Assembly: GCA_002313335.1 (NCBI GenBank)
Contig: DCBC01000167.1
Location: 1 to 9,899, forward strand
Origin: Porticoccaceae bacterium UBA1117
GTDB taxonomy: Bacteria; Pseudomonadota; Gammaproteobacteria; Pseudomonadales; Porticoccaceae
DNA: 9,899 nucleotides
Direction of reading: 5' to 3'
A program made the position numbers and the translations under genes. Below, piece by piece: positions 1 through 5,813 of the stretch (positions are counted from its first letter, which is position 1; every line of letters starts with the position of its first letter). The notes under the pieces are model-generated. The model made no database searches and was not told where the DNA came from. It saw nothing but the letters and a program-made list of their open reading frames with translations.

Positions 1-613
1 TCTGTTCATCGATTTTTCCTCGGTAAAAATCTGCTGAGGCCCATATTTTATTGGGACCCGTTTTTCCTAACAGAGCAAGCCTGAGATCTATATCGCCGCA
101 AATTAGCCGCGTTTCCATTAGATTAGTGGCAATGGTAATGTCGCGCTTTGCTTCGCTGACGCACTGAGCAAGCGACCTCACACTATGGCCAATTTTTAAC
201 TGAATATCCCAAAGAAAGGTTAAAAATTGCTCAATACTTTTTTTATGCCGCGAAGAATGATCTACCCGCATCAAAATTAAAAGATCAATATCCGAGTGTG
301 GATGCAATTCACCGCGACCATAACCACCAACCGCTATTAAGCATATGTCTTTATCCCAACTAAATTGTAGCCAGGCTAAGGAGATTAAAAGATCAGCAAA
401 GCGAGCCGCTTCATTTACAAGGGTATGTATATCTTCGCCTTCATAAAAGCGGTTGTTAAAATGTGCCTTTGAGGCATCCAGCGCATTACGAAATACTTTG
501 ATCGGTTCCTGAGTTTCTAAATCATGAAGGAAACGCTTTTGATCGAAAAACAGTGGCGCATTAAGCATGGTGTTTTGAGGTGGCACCAAAGATTTGGTAG
601 GCATTAGCGACAA
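1..613 (-). CDS. glnD: Bifunctional uridylyltransferase/uridylyl-removing enzyme GlnD, N-terminal part
   Basis: GlnD uridylylates and de-uridylylates PII signalling proteins in response to glutamine, setting nitrogen assimilation; it is cytoplasmic. Only the first 204 codons are present; the remainder (rest of the UTase region, HD domain and ACT domains in this roughly 850-900 aa family) lies beyond the left edge. The nucleotidyltransferase motif is intact: GGYGRGELHP begins at residue 96, followed by SDID with the metal-binding aspartates D108 and D110, equivalent to E. coli D105/D107. Downstream WDIQLKIGHSVRSL and the DITIATNLMETRLI stretch also match GlnD. I chose TTG at 613 as start because GGAG (625-622) lies 8 nt upstream. 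An in-frame ATG at 604 has no well-spaced ribosome binding site, and an in-frame stop lies further upstream. It follows map after 15 nt on the same strand, so map-glnD is a likely operon. Confidence 0.96.
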   Translation of the reverse strand, partial: MSLMPTKSLVPPQNTMLNAPLFFDQKRFLHDLETQEPIKVFRNALDASKAHFNNRFYEGEDIHTLVNEAARFADLLISLAWLQFSWDKDICLIAVGGYGRGELHPHSDIDLLILMRVDHSSRHKKSIEQFLTFLWDIQLKIGHSVRSLAQCVSEAKRDITIATNLMETRLICGDIDLRLALLGKTGPNKIWASADFYRGKIDEQ

Positions 614-628
614 GGTGTAATCTCCAGA

Positions 629-1399
629 TTAGAACGATTCTTCTTGGCGGCCAGTAAAAATTTCACAACCGTTCGCTGTCACTGCCATCGTATGCTCCCA
701 TTGAGACGAGAGTCGTCCATCTTTAGTTTCGACGGTCCAGCCATCAGACTTTAACTTTGTAGTAAACTTTCCTGCGTTTACCATGGGTTCAATGGTGAAG
801 GTCATGCCTTCTCTAAGTTCAATTCCAGTTCCCGGGTGTCCGTAATGCGTGATTTGTGGTTCTTCATGAAATGCAGTGCCAATTCCGTGGCCACAATAAT
901 CGCGAACCACGGAATAGTAATTTTTTTCTGCATGATCTTGGATAATGTGTCCAATATCGCCAAGTCTGCTGCCTGGGCCCACTAGATCAATCGCTTTGTA
1001 GAGACATTCTTGACTAACTTTTAAAAGCCGTTCTGCATGCGGGGCCACTTGACCCACACAAAACATCTTGCTTGTGTCTCCATACCAACCATCCTTTATC
1101 ACGGTAACATCTATATTGATGACATCGCCGCTTTTAAGAATTTTTTTGTCCGATGGAATGCCGTGGCAAATCACTTGATTTACTGATGTGCAGATCGATT
1201 TTGGAAACCCGTTATACCCTAGGCAAGCTGGAATTGCTTTTTGAATATTGACAATATGGTTGTAACAAATTTGGTCGAGCTTCTCGGTGCTTACACCAGG
1301 AATTACATGCTCTTCTATGAGCTCCAGAACCTCTGCAGCCATGCGGCCTGCAATGCGCATCTTGACAAAATCATCCTTGCTACGTAGCTTTATTGTCAT
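629..1399 (-). CDS. map: Type I methionine aminopeptidase
   Basis: Removes the initiator methionine from nascent proteins with small second residues; a cytoplasmic dinuclear-metal enzyme acting at the ribosome exit. The 256 aa product has the compact type Ia length, without an N-terminal extension. All catalytic residues fall at the E. coli numbers: H79 (VICHG), metal ligands D97 and D108 (INIDVT and GDTS), H171 (CGHGIG), E204 (TIEPM) and E235 (QWEHT), plus H178 (AFHEE). The ATG at 1399 is preceded by GGAG (1408-1405) with a 5-nt spacer. It is transcribed divergently from rpsB, the usual gammaproteobacterial arrangement, and its partner S2 gene also serves translation. Nothing is missing or unusual. 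Confidence 0.98.
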   Translation of the reverse strand: MTIKLRSKDDFVKMRIAGRMAAEVLELIEEHVIPGVSTEKLDQICYNHIVNIQKAIPACLGYNGFPKSICTSVNQVICHGIPSDKKILKSGDVINIDVTVIKDGWYGDTSKMFCVGQVAPHAERLLKVSQECLYKAIDLVGPGSRLGDIGHIIQDHAEKNYYSVVRDYCGHGIGTAFHEEPQITHYGHPGTGIELREGMTFTIEPMVNAGKFTTKLKSDGWTVETKDGRLSSQWEHTMAVTANGCEIFTGRQEESF

Positions 1400-1562
1400 G
1401 AGATCTCCACTGTGTATTTATCTAAGCTGGTATTGTACGCATCTTCTGCCTGTTGAGGGAATGTTCAGTGCTTTTTTATCAGCTCACCAAATGGTGGTGG
1501 CAGCTTTCATGATCATGAGGTGTTGTCACGAACTAAAACTAGCGTGATGATTACTTTTTTTC

Positions 1563-1591
1563 TTTAATTAGAGCCCGCCATATGTTATAAA
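1563..1591 (+). promoter_or_regulatory. Candidate sigma-70 promoter of rpsB-tsf
   Basis: The -10 element TATAAA (1586-1591) is strong. It is followed immediately by the GC-rich discriminator GCGCGCC (1592-1598), of the kind found at stringently controlled rRNA and ribosomal-protein promoters. At 17 bp spacing the -35 position reads TTTAAT (1563-1568), a weak match. A T-tract at 1555-1561 just upstream could compensate as an UP element. Initiation would fall near 1598, giving an rpsB leader of about 150 nt, similar in size to the E. coli rpsB leader as I recall it. Control by ppGpp/DksA is inference from the discriminator. Confidence 0.65.
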
Positions 1592-1597
1592 GCGCGC

Positions 1598-1746
1598 CGT
1601 TGTGGGAATGAACTCGCAACGAATTTAAAGTTACATAAACGACACACACATTCCGACACGAAGGTCTGGGTGCTTGCATTGCGAAGTTACTGCTTTGTAG
1701 GTTGATCTTTGGGGGATGTGGAGGCTTAACCCCAAGAGGAAAAATT
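1598..1746 (+). promoter_or_regulatory. Structured rpsB 5' leader, probable S2 autoregulatory site
   Basis: The roughly 150-nt untranslated leader can form three consecutive helices. P1 pairs 1600-1610 with 1649-1661: GGAATG with CATTCC, then a 2-nt GA bulge, then GTG with CAC, extended by two outer pairs. P2 pairs AAGGTC (1661-1666) with GATCTT (1704-1709). P3 pairs TTGGGG (1709-1714) with CCCCAA (1730-1735), and its 3' strand touches the ribosome binding site AGAGGA (1735-1740). A competing 5' hairpin pairs CGTTGT (1598-1603) with GCAACG (1616-1621). Autogenous repression of rpsB-tsf by S2 through the 5' UTR is established in E. coli. That this leader does the same is inference from position, length and foldability. 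Confidence 0.55.
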
Positions 1747-2586
1747 ATGTCTATTGTCAGTATGCGCGATATGTTGCAGGCTGGTGTGCACTTTGGCCAC
1801 CAAACCCGCTTCTGGAACCCCAAAATGAGTCAGTTTATTTTCGGCTCACGTAACAAAGTACACGTCATTAATTTAGAACACACTGTTCCCGCTTTTAACG
1901 AAGCCCTAGAGATCATGCGTGTGGAAGCAGCAAAAGGTAACCAGATATTATTTGTTGGAACCAAGAGAGCTGCTCAAAAAATTATTAAAGAGCAAGCTGA
2001 ACGCTGTGATATGCCTTATGTTAGCCATCGCTGGTTGGGTGGTATGCTAACTAATTATAAAACTATCAGAGCATCAATCCGGCGTTTCCGAGATTTAGAA
2101 GCTCAGGAAAGTAACGGTACGTTTGATAAGTTGAACAAAAAAGAAGTTCTCACGCGGACACGTATGAAGGACAAGCTAGAGAATTCTATCGGTGGTATTA
2201 AGGATATGAATGGCTTGCCTGATATTCTGTTTGTTGTTGACGTTGATCACGAGCGTATTGCGATCAATGAAGCTAACAAGTTAGGCATCCCAGTGGTTGG
2301 TATTGTTGATTCTAATAGTAATCCGGATGGAGTGGATTACATCATTCCAGGCAATGATGATTCTATTCGAGCAATCAAACTCTATGCCGCGTCGATCGCA
2401 GACGCTGTGCTAGAAGGAAAGGCGCAGTCGGCTACTATTACTAGTAAAGATGAGTTTGTAGAAGAAGCGGCAGTTGAACCAGAGGTGAAGTCTGAAGTAA
2501 ATGTAGTTGAAGCGCCTACTGAGGTTGCTGTTGAAGCGCCTGCTGAGGTTGCTGTTGAAGCGCCAAAGGTTGACGAAGCTAAGTAA
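1747..2586 (+). CDS. rpsB: 30S ribosomal protein S2 with extended acidic C-terminal tail
   Basis: S2 is a late-assembling protein of the small subunit, located at the head-body junction and linked with S1 binding. The start at 1747 gives [10 protein letters not shown], which aligns with E. coli MATVSMRDML. AGAGGA (1735-1740) lies 6 nt upstream. An upstream in-frame TTG at 1702 would add 15 residues encoded by the leader and is rejected. Family landmarks include [17 protein letters not shown] (11-27), VGTKRAA (70-76), [10 protein letters not shown] (94-103), GGIKDM (149-154) and [13 protein letters not shown] (193-205). The protein is 279 aa against 241 in E. coli. The extra C-terminal part, roughly 235-279, is rich in Glu, Val, Ala and Pro, with about 14 acidic and 4 basic residues. 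It contains a repeated VEAP[T/A]EVA unit. It is co-transcribed with tsf through a terminator in the 80-nt spacer. Confidence 0.98.
   Translation: MSIVSMRDMLQAGVHFGHQTRFWNPKMSQFIFGSRNKVHVINLEHTVPAFNEALEIMRVEAAKGNQILFVGTKRAAQKIIKEQAERCDMPYVSHRWLGGMLTNYKTIRASIRRFRDLEAQESNGTFDKLNKKEVLTRTRMKDKLENSIGGIKDMNGLPDILFVVDVDHERIAINEANKLGIPVVGIVDSNSNPDGVDYIIPGNDDSIRAIKLYAASIADAVLEGKAQSATITSKDEFVEEAAVEPEVKSEVNVVEAPTEVAVEAPAEVAVEAPKVDEAK
2506..2564 (+). repeat. 24-bp in-frame tandem repeat in the rpsB 3' end
   Basis: Two full 24-bp units (2506-2529 and 2530-2553) differ at a single base, A versus G (ACT versus GCT codon). They are followed by the first 11 bases of a third unit (2554-2564). Each unit encodes eight residues, VEAPTEVA then VEAPAEVA, and the partial copy starts VEAPK. 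The near-identity of the units suggests recent duplication by slippage or unequal exchange. The reading frame is preserved. Confidence 0.95.
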
Positions 2587-2610
2587 CTTAGATTGAAAAT
2601 GTAGTTATCT

Positions 2611-2636
2611 AAAGGGGGTTTTGCCCCCTTTATTTT
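2611..2636 (+). terminator. Intrinsic terminator/attenuator between rpsB and tsf
   Basis: AAAGGGGG (2611-2618) and CCCCCTTT (2624-2631) form a perfect 8-bp stem, extendable by one T-A pair, with a TTTTG loop, followed by ATTTT. It lies 24 nt after the rpsB stop and before tsf, which has no obvious promoter of its own in the remaining 30 nt. Partial readthrough would therefore set S2 production above EF-Ts and downstream genes. A terminator-like element in this spacer is also known from E. coli. The short U-tract (interrupted by an A) suggests incomplete termination, which is inference. Confidence 0.85.
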
Positions 2637-2666
2637 AAATGAAAAAATCATTATGAGAGGGATATG

Positions 2667-3527
2667 ATGTCACAGGTAACATCAGCATTAGTTAAAGATC
2701 TGCGTGAACGCACTGGTCTAGGCATGATGGAATGCAAGAGAGCTCTGGTTGAGGCCGGTGCTGATATAGACAAAGCAATTGAAGAATTGCGCAAGTCCAG
2801 TGGAATGAAGGCGGCTAAAAAAGCTGGTCGTACAGCGGCTGACGGGCTCGTTTCTGTAAAGGTTGACGGCGGATTTGGTGTCGTTGTTGAGATTAACAGT
2901 GAGACTGATTTTGTCGCTCGAGATGAGGGTTTTCAAGGTTTCGTGCAGACCGTAGTTGATGCCGCGTTTGATTCAAAGCAAACAGATATGGCAGCATTGA
3001 TGGCTGGCGAGCTGGAATCACTTCGAGAGGCTCTCGTACAAAAAATTGGTGAGAATATTTCACCACGCAGGGTATCCACTATTGAAGCGGCTGTGGTTGG
3101 CGGATATGTTCACAGCAATAATAGAATCGCTGTTATAGTGGGGCTTAGTGGCGGTGATGAAGCGCTAGCCAAAGATGTGGCTATGCATGTCGCTGCGGTC
3201 AATCCTGCAGTGGTGAGTTCAGACCAGATGTCCGCTGAGGTTGTTGCTGCGGAGAAAGAGATTTATGCTGCTCAAGCAAGAGAGAGCGGTAAGCCAGAAG
3301 AAATCATTGAGAAGATGATTGCTGGTAGAGTAAATAAGTTTCTGAAAGAAAGCAGCTTAGTGGATCAACCGTTTGTAAAAGATCCTGATACAACTGTCGG
3401 TAAATTGGTCAAAGCAGCAGGGGCAGAGGTATTATCTTTTGTTCGCTACGAAGTTGGCGAAGGTATCGAGGTTGAAGAGGTTGATTTTGCAGCAGAGGTT
3501 GCCGCTCAAGTTAAGGGTGCTAGCTAA
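2667..3527 (+). CDS. tsf: Translation elongation factor Ts
   Basis: EF-Ts is the cytoplasmic nucleotide exchange factor that releases GDP from EF-Tu. The 286 aa product matches the usual length of about 283. The N-terminal UBA-like domain covers roughly residues 1-50, with VKDLRERTGLGMMECKRAL as its signature. The TDFVA motif (80-84), whose Asp-Phe inserts into the EF-Tu G domain, is intact. The core continues with KIGENI, AMHVAA and SGKPEEIIEKM, and the C-terminus ends in the conserved DFAAEVAAQ. Two ATG codons are adjacent at 2664 and 2667. I prefer the second because it gives MSQVTSALVKDL, aligning without gap to E. coli MAEITASLVKEL. It also leaves 5 nt after the AGAGGG binding site, instead of 2. 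pyrH follows after 18 nt. Confidence 0.98.
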   Translation: MSQVTSALVKDLRERTGLGMMECKRALVEAGADIDKAIEELRKSSGMKAAKKAGRTAADGLVSVKVDGGFGVVVEINSETDFVARDEGFQGFVQTVVDAAFDSKQTDMAALMAGELESLREALVQKIGENISPRRVSTIEAAVVGGYVHSNNRIAVIVGLSGGDEALAKDVAMHVAAVNPAVVSSDQMSAEVVAAEKEIYAAQARESGKPEEIIEKMIAGRVNKFLKESSLVDQPFVKDPDTTVGKLVKAAGAEVLSFVRYEVGEGIEVEEVDFAAEVAAQVKGAS

Positions 3528-3545
3528 CCAATATTAGGAATCGTT

Positions 3546-4277
3546 ATGTCAGTTTCTGGTAATCAAAAGCAGTACAAGAGGATTCTTCTCAAGCTTAGTG
3601 GGGAAGAGTTGATGGGCAGCGAGGGCTTTGGTATCGATCCTAAAGTCCTTGATCGTATGGCACTAGAAATTGGTCAGCTAGTGGGTATAGGTGTTCAGGT
3701 AGGGCTGGTGATAGGCGGTGGTAATTTGTTCCGCGGTGCTGCACTAAATGAGGCCGGAATGGACCGTGTTACTGGCGATCACATGGGTATGCTGGCAACA
3801 GTGATGAACGCTTTGGCAATGCGAGATGCCCTAGAGCGAACCAATATTTCCTCTCAAGTTATGTCATCCATCCCAATGAGTGGGGTTGTAGAACACTACG
3901 ATCGTCGTCGTGCTATTCGATATTTGAAAGACGGTGATGTGGTTATTTTTGCAGCGGGGACGGGAAATCCCTTTTTTACTACAGATTCCGCAGCCTGTCT
4001 GCGGGGTATTGAAATTAACGCAGAGGTTGTTCTGAAGGCGACTAAAGTAGATGGGGTCTATAGTGCTGACCCAATGCTTGACCCTAATGCAGAGCTGTAT
4101 TCAAGCCTTACGTATGATGAAATTCTTGATAAAAAACTCGGTGTAATGGATTTGACGGCTATTTGTTTGTGTCGTGAACATAAAATGCCATTAAGAGTTT
4201 TTCGAATGTCTAAGCAAGGCGCTTTACTAAATCTTGTTGTTGGCGGCGATGAAGGTACGTTGATAGAAGAAGAATGA
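3546..4277 (+). CDS. pyrH: Uridylate kinase (UMP kinase)
   Basis: Phosphorylates UMP to UDP with ATP, the committed step towards UTP and CTP. It is a hexameric, cytoplasmic member of the amino acid kinase family, allosterically controlled by GTP and UTP in known members. The 243 aa length fits (E. coli 241). Motifs in order are KLSGEE (16-21, phosphate-binding lysine), GGGNLFRG (57-64), [12 protein letters not shown] (77-88), [13 protein letters not shown] (138-150) and VDGVYSADP (168-176). The ATG at 3546 is preceded by TAGGAA at suitable spacing. It sits 18 nt after tsf and 11 nt before frr with no terminator between, so it is probably read from the rpsB transcript. CTP derived from its product is the substrate of CdsA further downstream. 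Confidence 0.98.
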   Translation: MSVSGNQKQYKRILLKLSGEELMGSEGFGIDPKVLDRMALEIGQLVGIGVQVGLVIGGGNLFRGAALNEAGMDRVTGDHMGMLATVMNALAMRDALERTNISSQVMSSIPMSGVVEHYDRRRAIRYLKDGDVVIFAAGTGNPFFTTDSAACLRGIEINAEVVLKATKVDGVYSADPMLDPNAELYSSLTYDEILDKKLGVMDLTAICLCREHKMPLRVFRMSKQGALLNLVVGGDEGTLIEEE

Positions 4278-4288
4278 GAGATTAAACA

Positions 4289-4846
4289 ATGATTGAAGAA
4301 CTGAAGAGTGATGCAGAAGCGCGGATGACCAAGTCTTTGGACGCTCTGGGTAATGCTTTTAATAAAATTCGTACTGGTCGAGCGCATTCGAGCTTGCTCA
4401 ATGGGATCTCGGTAGACTATTACGGTATAGACACACCGTTATCCCAGGCGGCATCTATTGTCGTTGAAGACTCGCGGACTTTGTCAGTAACGCCTTGGGA
4501 ACGGTCGCTAGTTCCAGATATCGAAAAAGCTATAATGAAGTCGGACTTAGGGTTGAATCCATCGACAGCTGGAACGGTAATACGTATCCCTCTGCCTGCT
4601 CTTACTGAAGAGACGCGCAAGACCTACGGTAAGCAGGCGAAGGCAGAAGCTGAGAATGCGAGAGTCTCAATCCGTAATATTCGTCGGGATATTCTTTCAG
4701 TTGTGAAAGATTTTTTGAAAGAAAAAGCTATTAGTGAAGATGAAGAACGTAAGGCTAATGATGATATTCAAAAAATAACCGATCGTTTCGTTGGTCGAAT
4801 AGACGATTCCTTGGTTGCTAAAGAAAAGGATTTGATGGAGATTTAA
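4289..4846 (+). CDS. frr: Ribosome recycling factor
   Basis: RRF splits post-termination ribosomes together with EF-G. The 185 aa length equals E. coli RRF. Domain I is the long three-helix bundle formed by the N- and C-terminal parts, and domain II spans roughly residues 31-104. Conserved segments are [12 protein letters not shown] (27-38), VEDSRTL (59-65), [12 protein letters not shown] (80-91) and [10 protein letters not shown] (125-134), including R132, which is essential in E. coli. The ATG at 4289 follows a GAGAG element that overlaps the pyrH stop region. No terminator follows. The next gene in nearly all relatives would be uppS, but here only 139 nt separate it from cdsA. Confidence 0.98.
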   Translation: MIEELKSDAEARMTKSLDALGNAFNKIRTGRAHSSLLNGISVDYYGIDTPLSQAASIVVEDSRTLSVTPWERSLVPDIEKAIMKSDLGLNPSTAGTVIRIPLPALTEETRKTYGKQAKAEAENARVSIRNIRRDILSVVKDFLKEKAISEDEERKANDDIQKITDRFVGRIDDSLVAKEKDLMEI

Positions 4847-4985
4847 TCTCTTCATTAGATCTGACAAGGTGGGCTAAGACATGCATGCGATAGGGCGCTT
4901 CTCTGGTTGCTACAGCATTGACGGTCTTGCTGGTCTGCCGCTGGCTAGTTTTAAACATTACAGTGCTTATAGGTTAGGTATTTAG
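4847..4985 (+). other. frr-cdsA gap at the usual uppS position; uppS absent
   Basis: In proteobacteria uppS (undecaprenyl diphosphate synthase, about 240-260 codons) usually sits between frr and cdsA. Here only 139 nt remain, far too short to hold it. All three plus-strand frames contain a stop codon. I find no recognisable UppS motif block, neither the DGNGRWAK-type P-loop nor the IRTGGE/RISNFLLW C-terminal region, apart from an isolated RWAK read at 4867-4878. No terminator-like hairpin is evident. Whether the gene was deleted or relocated, or lost in assembly, cannot be told from the window. Confidence 0.75.
4881..4985 (+). CDS. Possible 34-aa small ORF abutting cdsA
   Basis: The ATG at 4881 opens 34 codons, and the TAG stop (4983-4985) touches the cdsA ATG directly. 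A good ribosome binding site, AAGGTGG (4865-4871), lies 9 nt upstream. The predicted peptide starts MHAIGRFSGCYSIDG and ends SAYRLGI. It is not hydrophobic enough for a membrane segment and I recognise no family. The flush junction would allow translational coupling to cdsA, whose own binding site (TTAGGT, 4974-4979) is modest. ORFs this short arise by chance often, so this is a candidate only. Confidence 0.25.
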   Translation: MHAIGRFSGCYSIDGLAGLPLASFKHYSAYRLGI

Positions 4986-5813
4986 ATGCTTAAACTGAGA
5001 ATAATAACCGCAGTTTGCATGGCATCATTATTTGTGGCGATGTTATTTCTGTTGCCCTCTCTTTGGTTTGCTATAGCCGTTCTTCCTCTTGTAATGATGG
5101 GGGGTTGGGAATGGTCCAAGCTTATTAAAATCCGCTCCACAGCCGCCAGAGTTATGTATCTCTCTGCCTTGATGTTTATTATCTTTGGCATAAGTGTGTG
5201 GTTGGGGCTGCCCGATAACTTCCTAGCTCAGCAGGCTCAAAACATTTTGATTGGGACCGTGGCGTTGTGGGCGATTATCTTCTTATGGATCCAAGGGTAT
5301 CCATCTAGCTCAATTCTATGGTCTCCTCGGCCTATCTTAGCGCTGTTAGGTCTCATACTTTTGAGTGTAACGTGGTTGTCAGTTGTGACTATTTTGATGG
5401 GTGACCATGCACAGTGGGGGTTACTGCTGGGTATTTTGATCATTGTTTTTGCTGATGTAGGTGGCTTTGTTGCCGGCAAACTGTTTGGTAAGCATAAACT
5501 GGCGCCGCTAGTAAGCCCGGGTAAAACCTGGGAGGGTTTCGTCGGGGCAATGGGGTTGCAGGTACTTTTGATTGTTTTTTTAGTCGAATATCTGCCGATG
5601 GAAGTCTCACTGTTAAAGGCGGCGTTTCTGATTTTCTCTGTGGCTCTTTATTCGATAATTGGGGATCTGTTTGAAAGTATGGTTAAGCGTCATAGTGGTG
5701 TGAAAGATAGCGGTTCTTTGCTTCCCGGTCATGGAGGTGTCTTGGATCGTATTGATGGCGTCATGGCTGCGCTTCCTCTATATGCTCTTCTTCTGGGAGC
5801 CTGGGTCTCTTGA
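4986..5813 (+). CDS. cdsA: Phosphatidate cytidylyltransferase (CDP-diglyceride synthase)
   Basis: Inner-membrane enzyme converting phosphatidic acid and CTP to CDP-diacylglycerol, the precursor of all phospholipid head-group branches. The 275 aa product begins MLKLRIITA, like E. coli MLKYRLISA, fixing the start. Multiple hydrophobic segments span residues 5-40, 57-75, 87-103, 115-139, 145-160, 189-203 and 211-227. The conserved VSPGKTWEG lies at 176-184. The full CdsA family signature runs from S231 to D257, with KR (234-235), KD (240-241), PGHGG (247-251) and LDRID (253-257). Its TGA stop overlaps the dxr TTG start by 4 nt (TTGA), indicating translational coupling. The usual upstream neighbour, uppS, is missing. 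Confidence 0.97.
   Translation: MLKLRIITAVCMASLFVAMLFLLPSLWFAIAVLPLVMMGGWEWSKLIKIRSTAARVMYLSALMFIIFGISVWLGLPDNFLAQQAQNILIGTVALWAIIFLWIQGYPSSSILWSPRPILALLGLILLSVTWLSVVTILMGDHAQWGLLLGILIIVFADVGGFVAGKLFGKHKLAPLVSPGKTWEGFVGAMGLQVLLIVFLVEYLPMEVSLLKAAFLIFSVALYSIIGDLFESMVKRHSGVKDSGSLLPGHGGVLDRIDGVMAALPLYALLLGAWVS

Larger units (their letters stand above)
1400..1746. other. Divergent map/rpsB intergenic region (347 bp)
   Basis: This stretch holds no convincing gene. The right part contains the rpsB promoter and leader, annotated separately. The left part (1400-1550) must contain the map promoter, reading leftwards. The best minus-strand -10 I can see is TACAAT (1437-1432), but no good -35 is correctly spaced, so I do not call it as a promoter. 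Two dyad symmetries are present: CACCA-AA-TGGTG at 1485-1496 and the perfect 12-bp palindrome TCATGATCATGA at 1507-1518. Neither is followed by a T-run, so they are not intrinsic terminators. A T-rich tract (1555-1561) lies just upstream of the rpsB promoter and could act as an UP element. Confidence 0.7.

Noticed and set aside
1432..1437. TACAAT on the minus strand as the map promoter -10
   Set aside because: No -35 resembling TTGACA occurs 15-19 bp upstream and there is no exact extended -10, so the assignment is too weak to list as a promoter.
1287..1547. Plus-strand open frame overlapping the 5' end of map
   Set aside because: It lies largely antisense to the well-supported map gene and shows no recognisable protein features.
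1702..1746. Extended rpsB start at TTG 1702 adding 15 residues
   Set aside because: The family N-terminus aligns from 1747, which has its own AGAGGA binding site. The extension overlaps the foldable leader.
1551..1823. Minus-strand open frame across the rpsB promoter, leader and start
   Set aside because: It is antisense to the rpsB control region and N-terminus. Composition and sequence show no protein family.
2382..2651. Minus-strand open frame rich in Ser, Thr and Ala with repeats
   Set aside because: It is the antisense of the rpsB acidic tail repeat and has no family resemblance or start context of its own.
4849..4890. Reading frame giving DLTRWAKTCMR, reminiscent of the UppS DGNGRWAK motif, as a possible uppS relic
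   Set aside because: Only RWAK matches. The preceding residues lack the GNG spacing, a stop follows within a few codons, and no second UppS motif lies in the same frame. Chance cannot be excluded, so I do not call a pseudogene.
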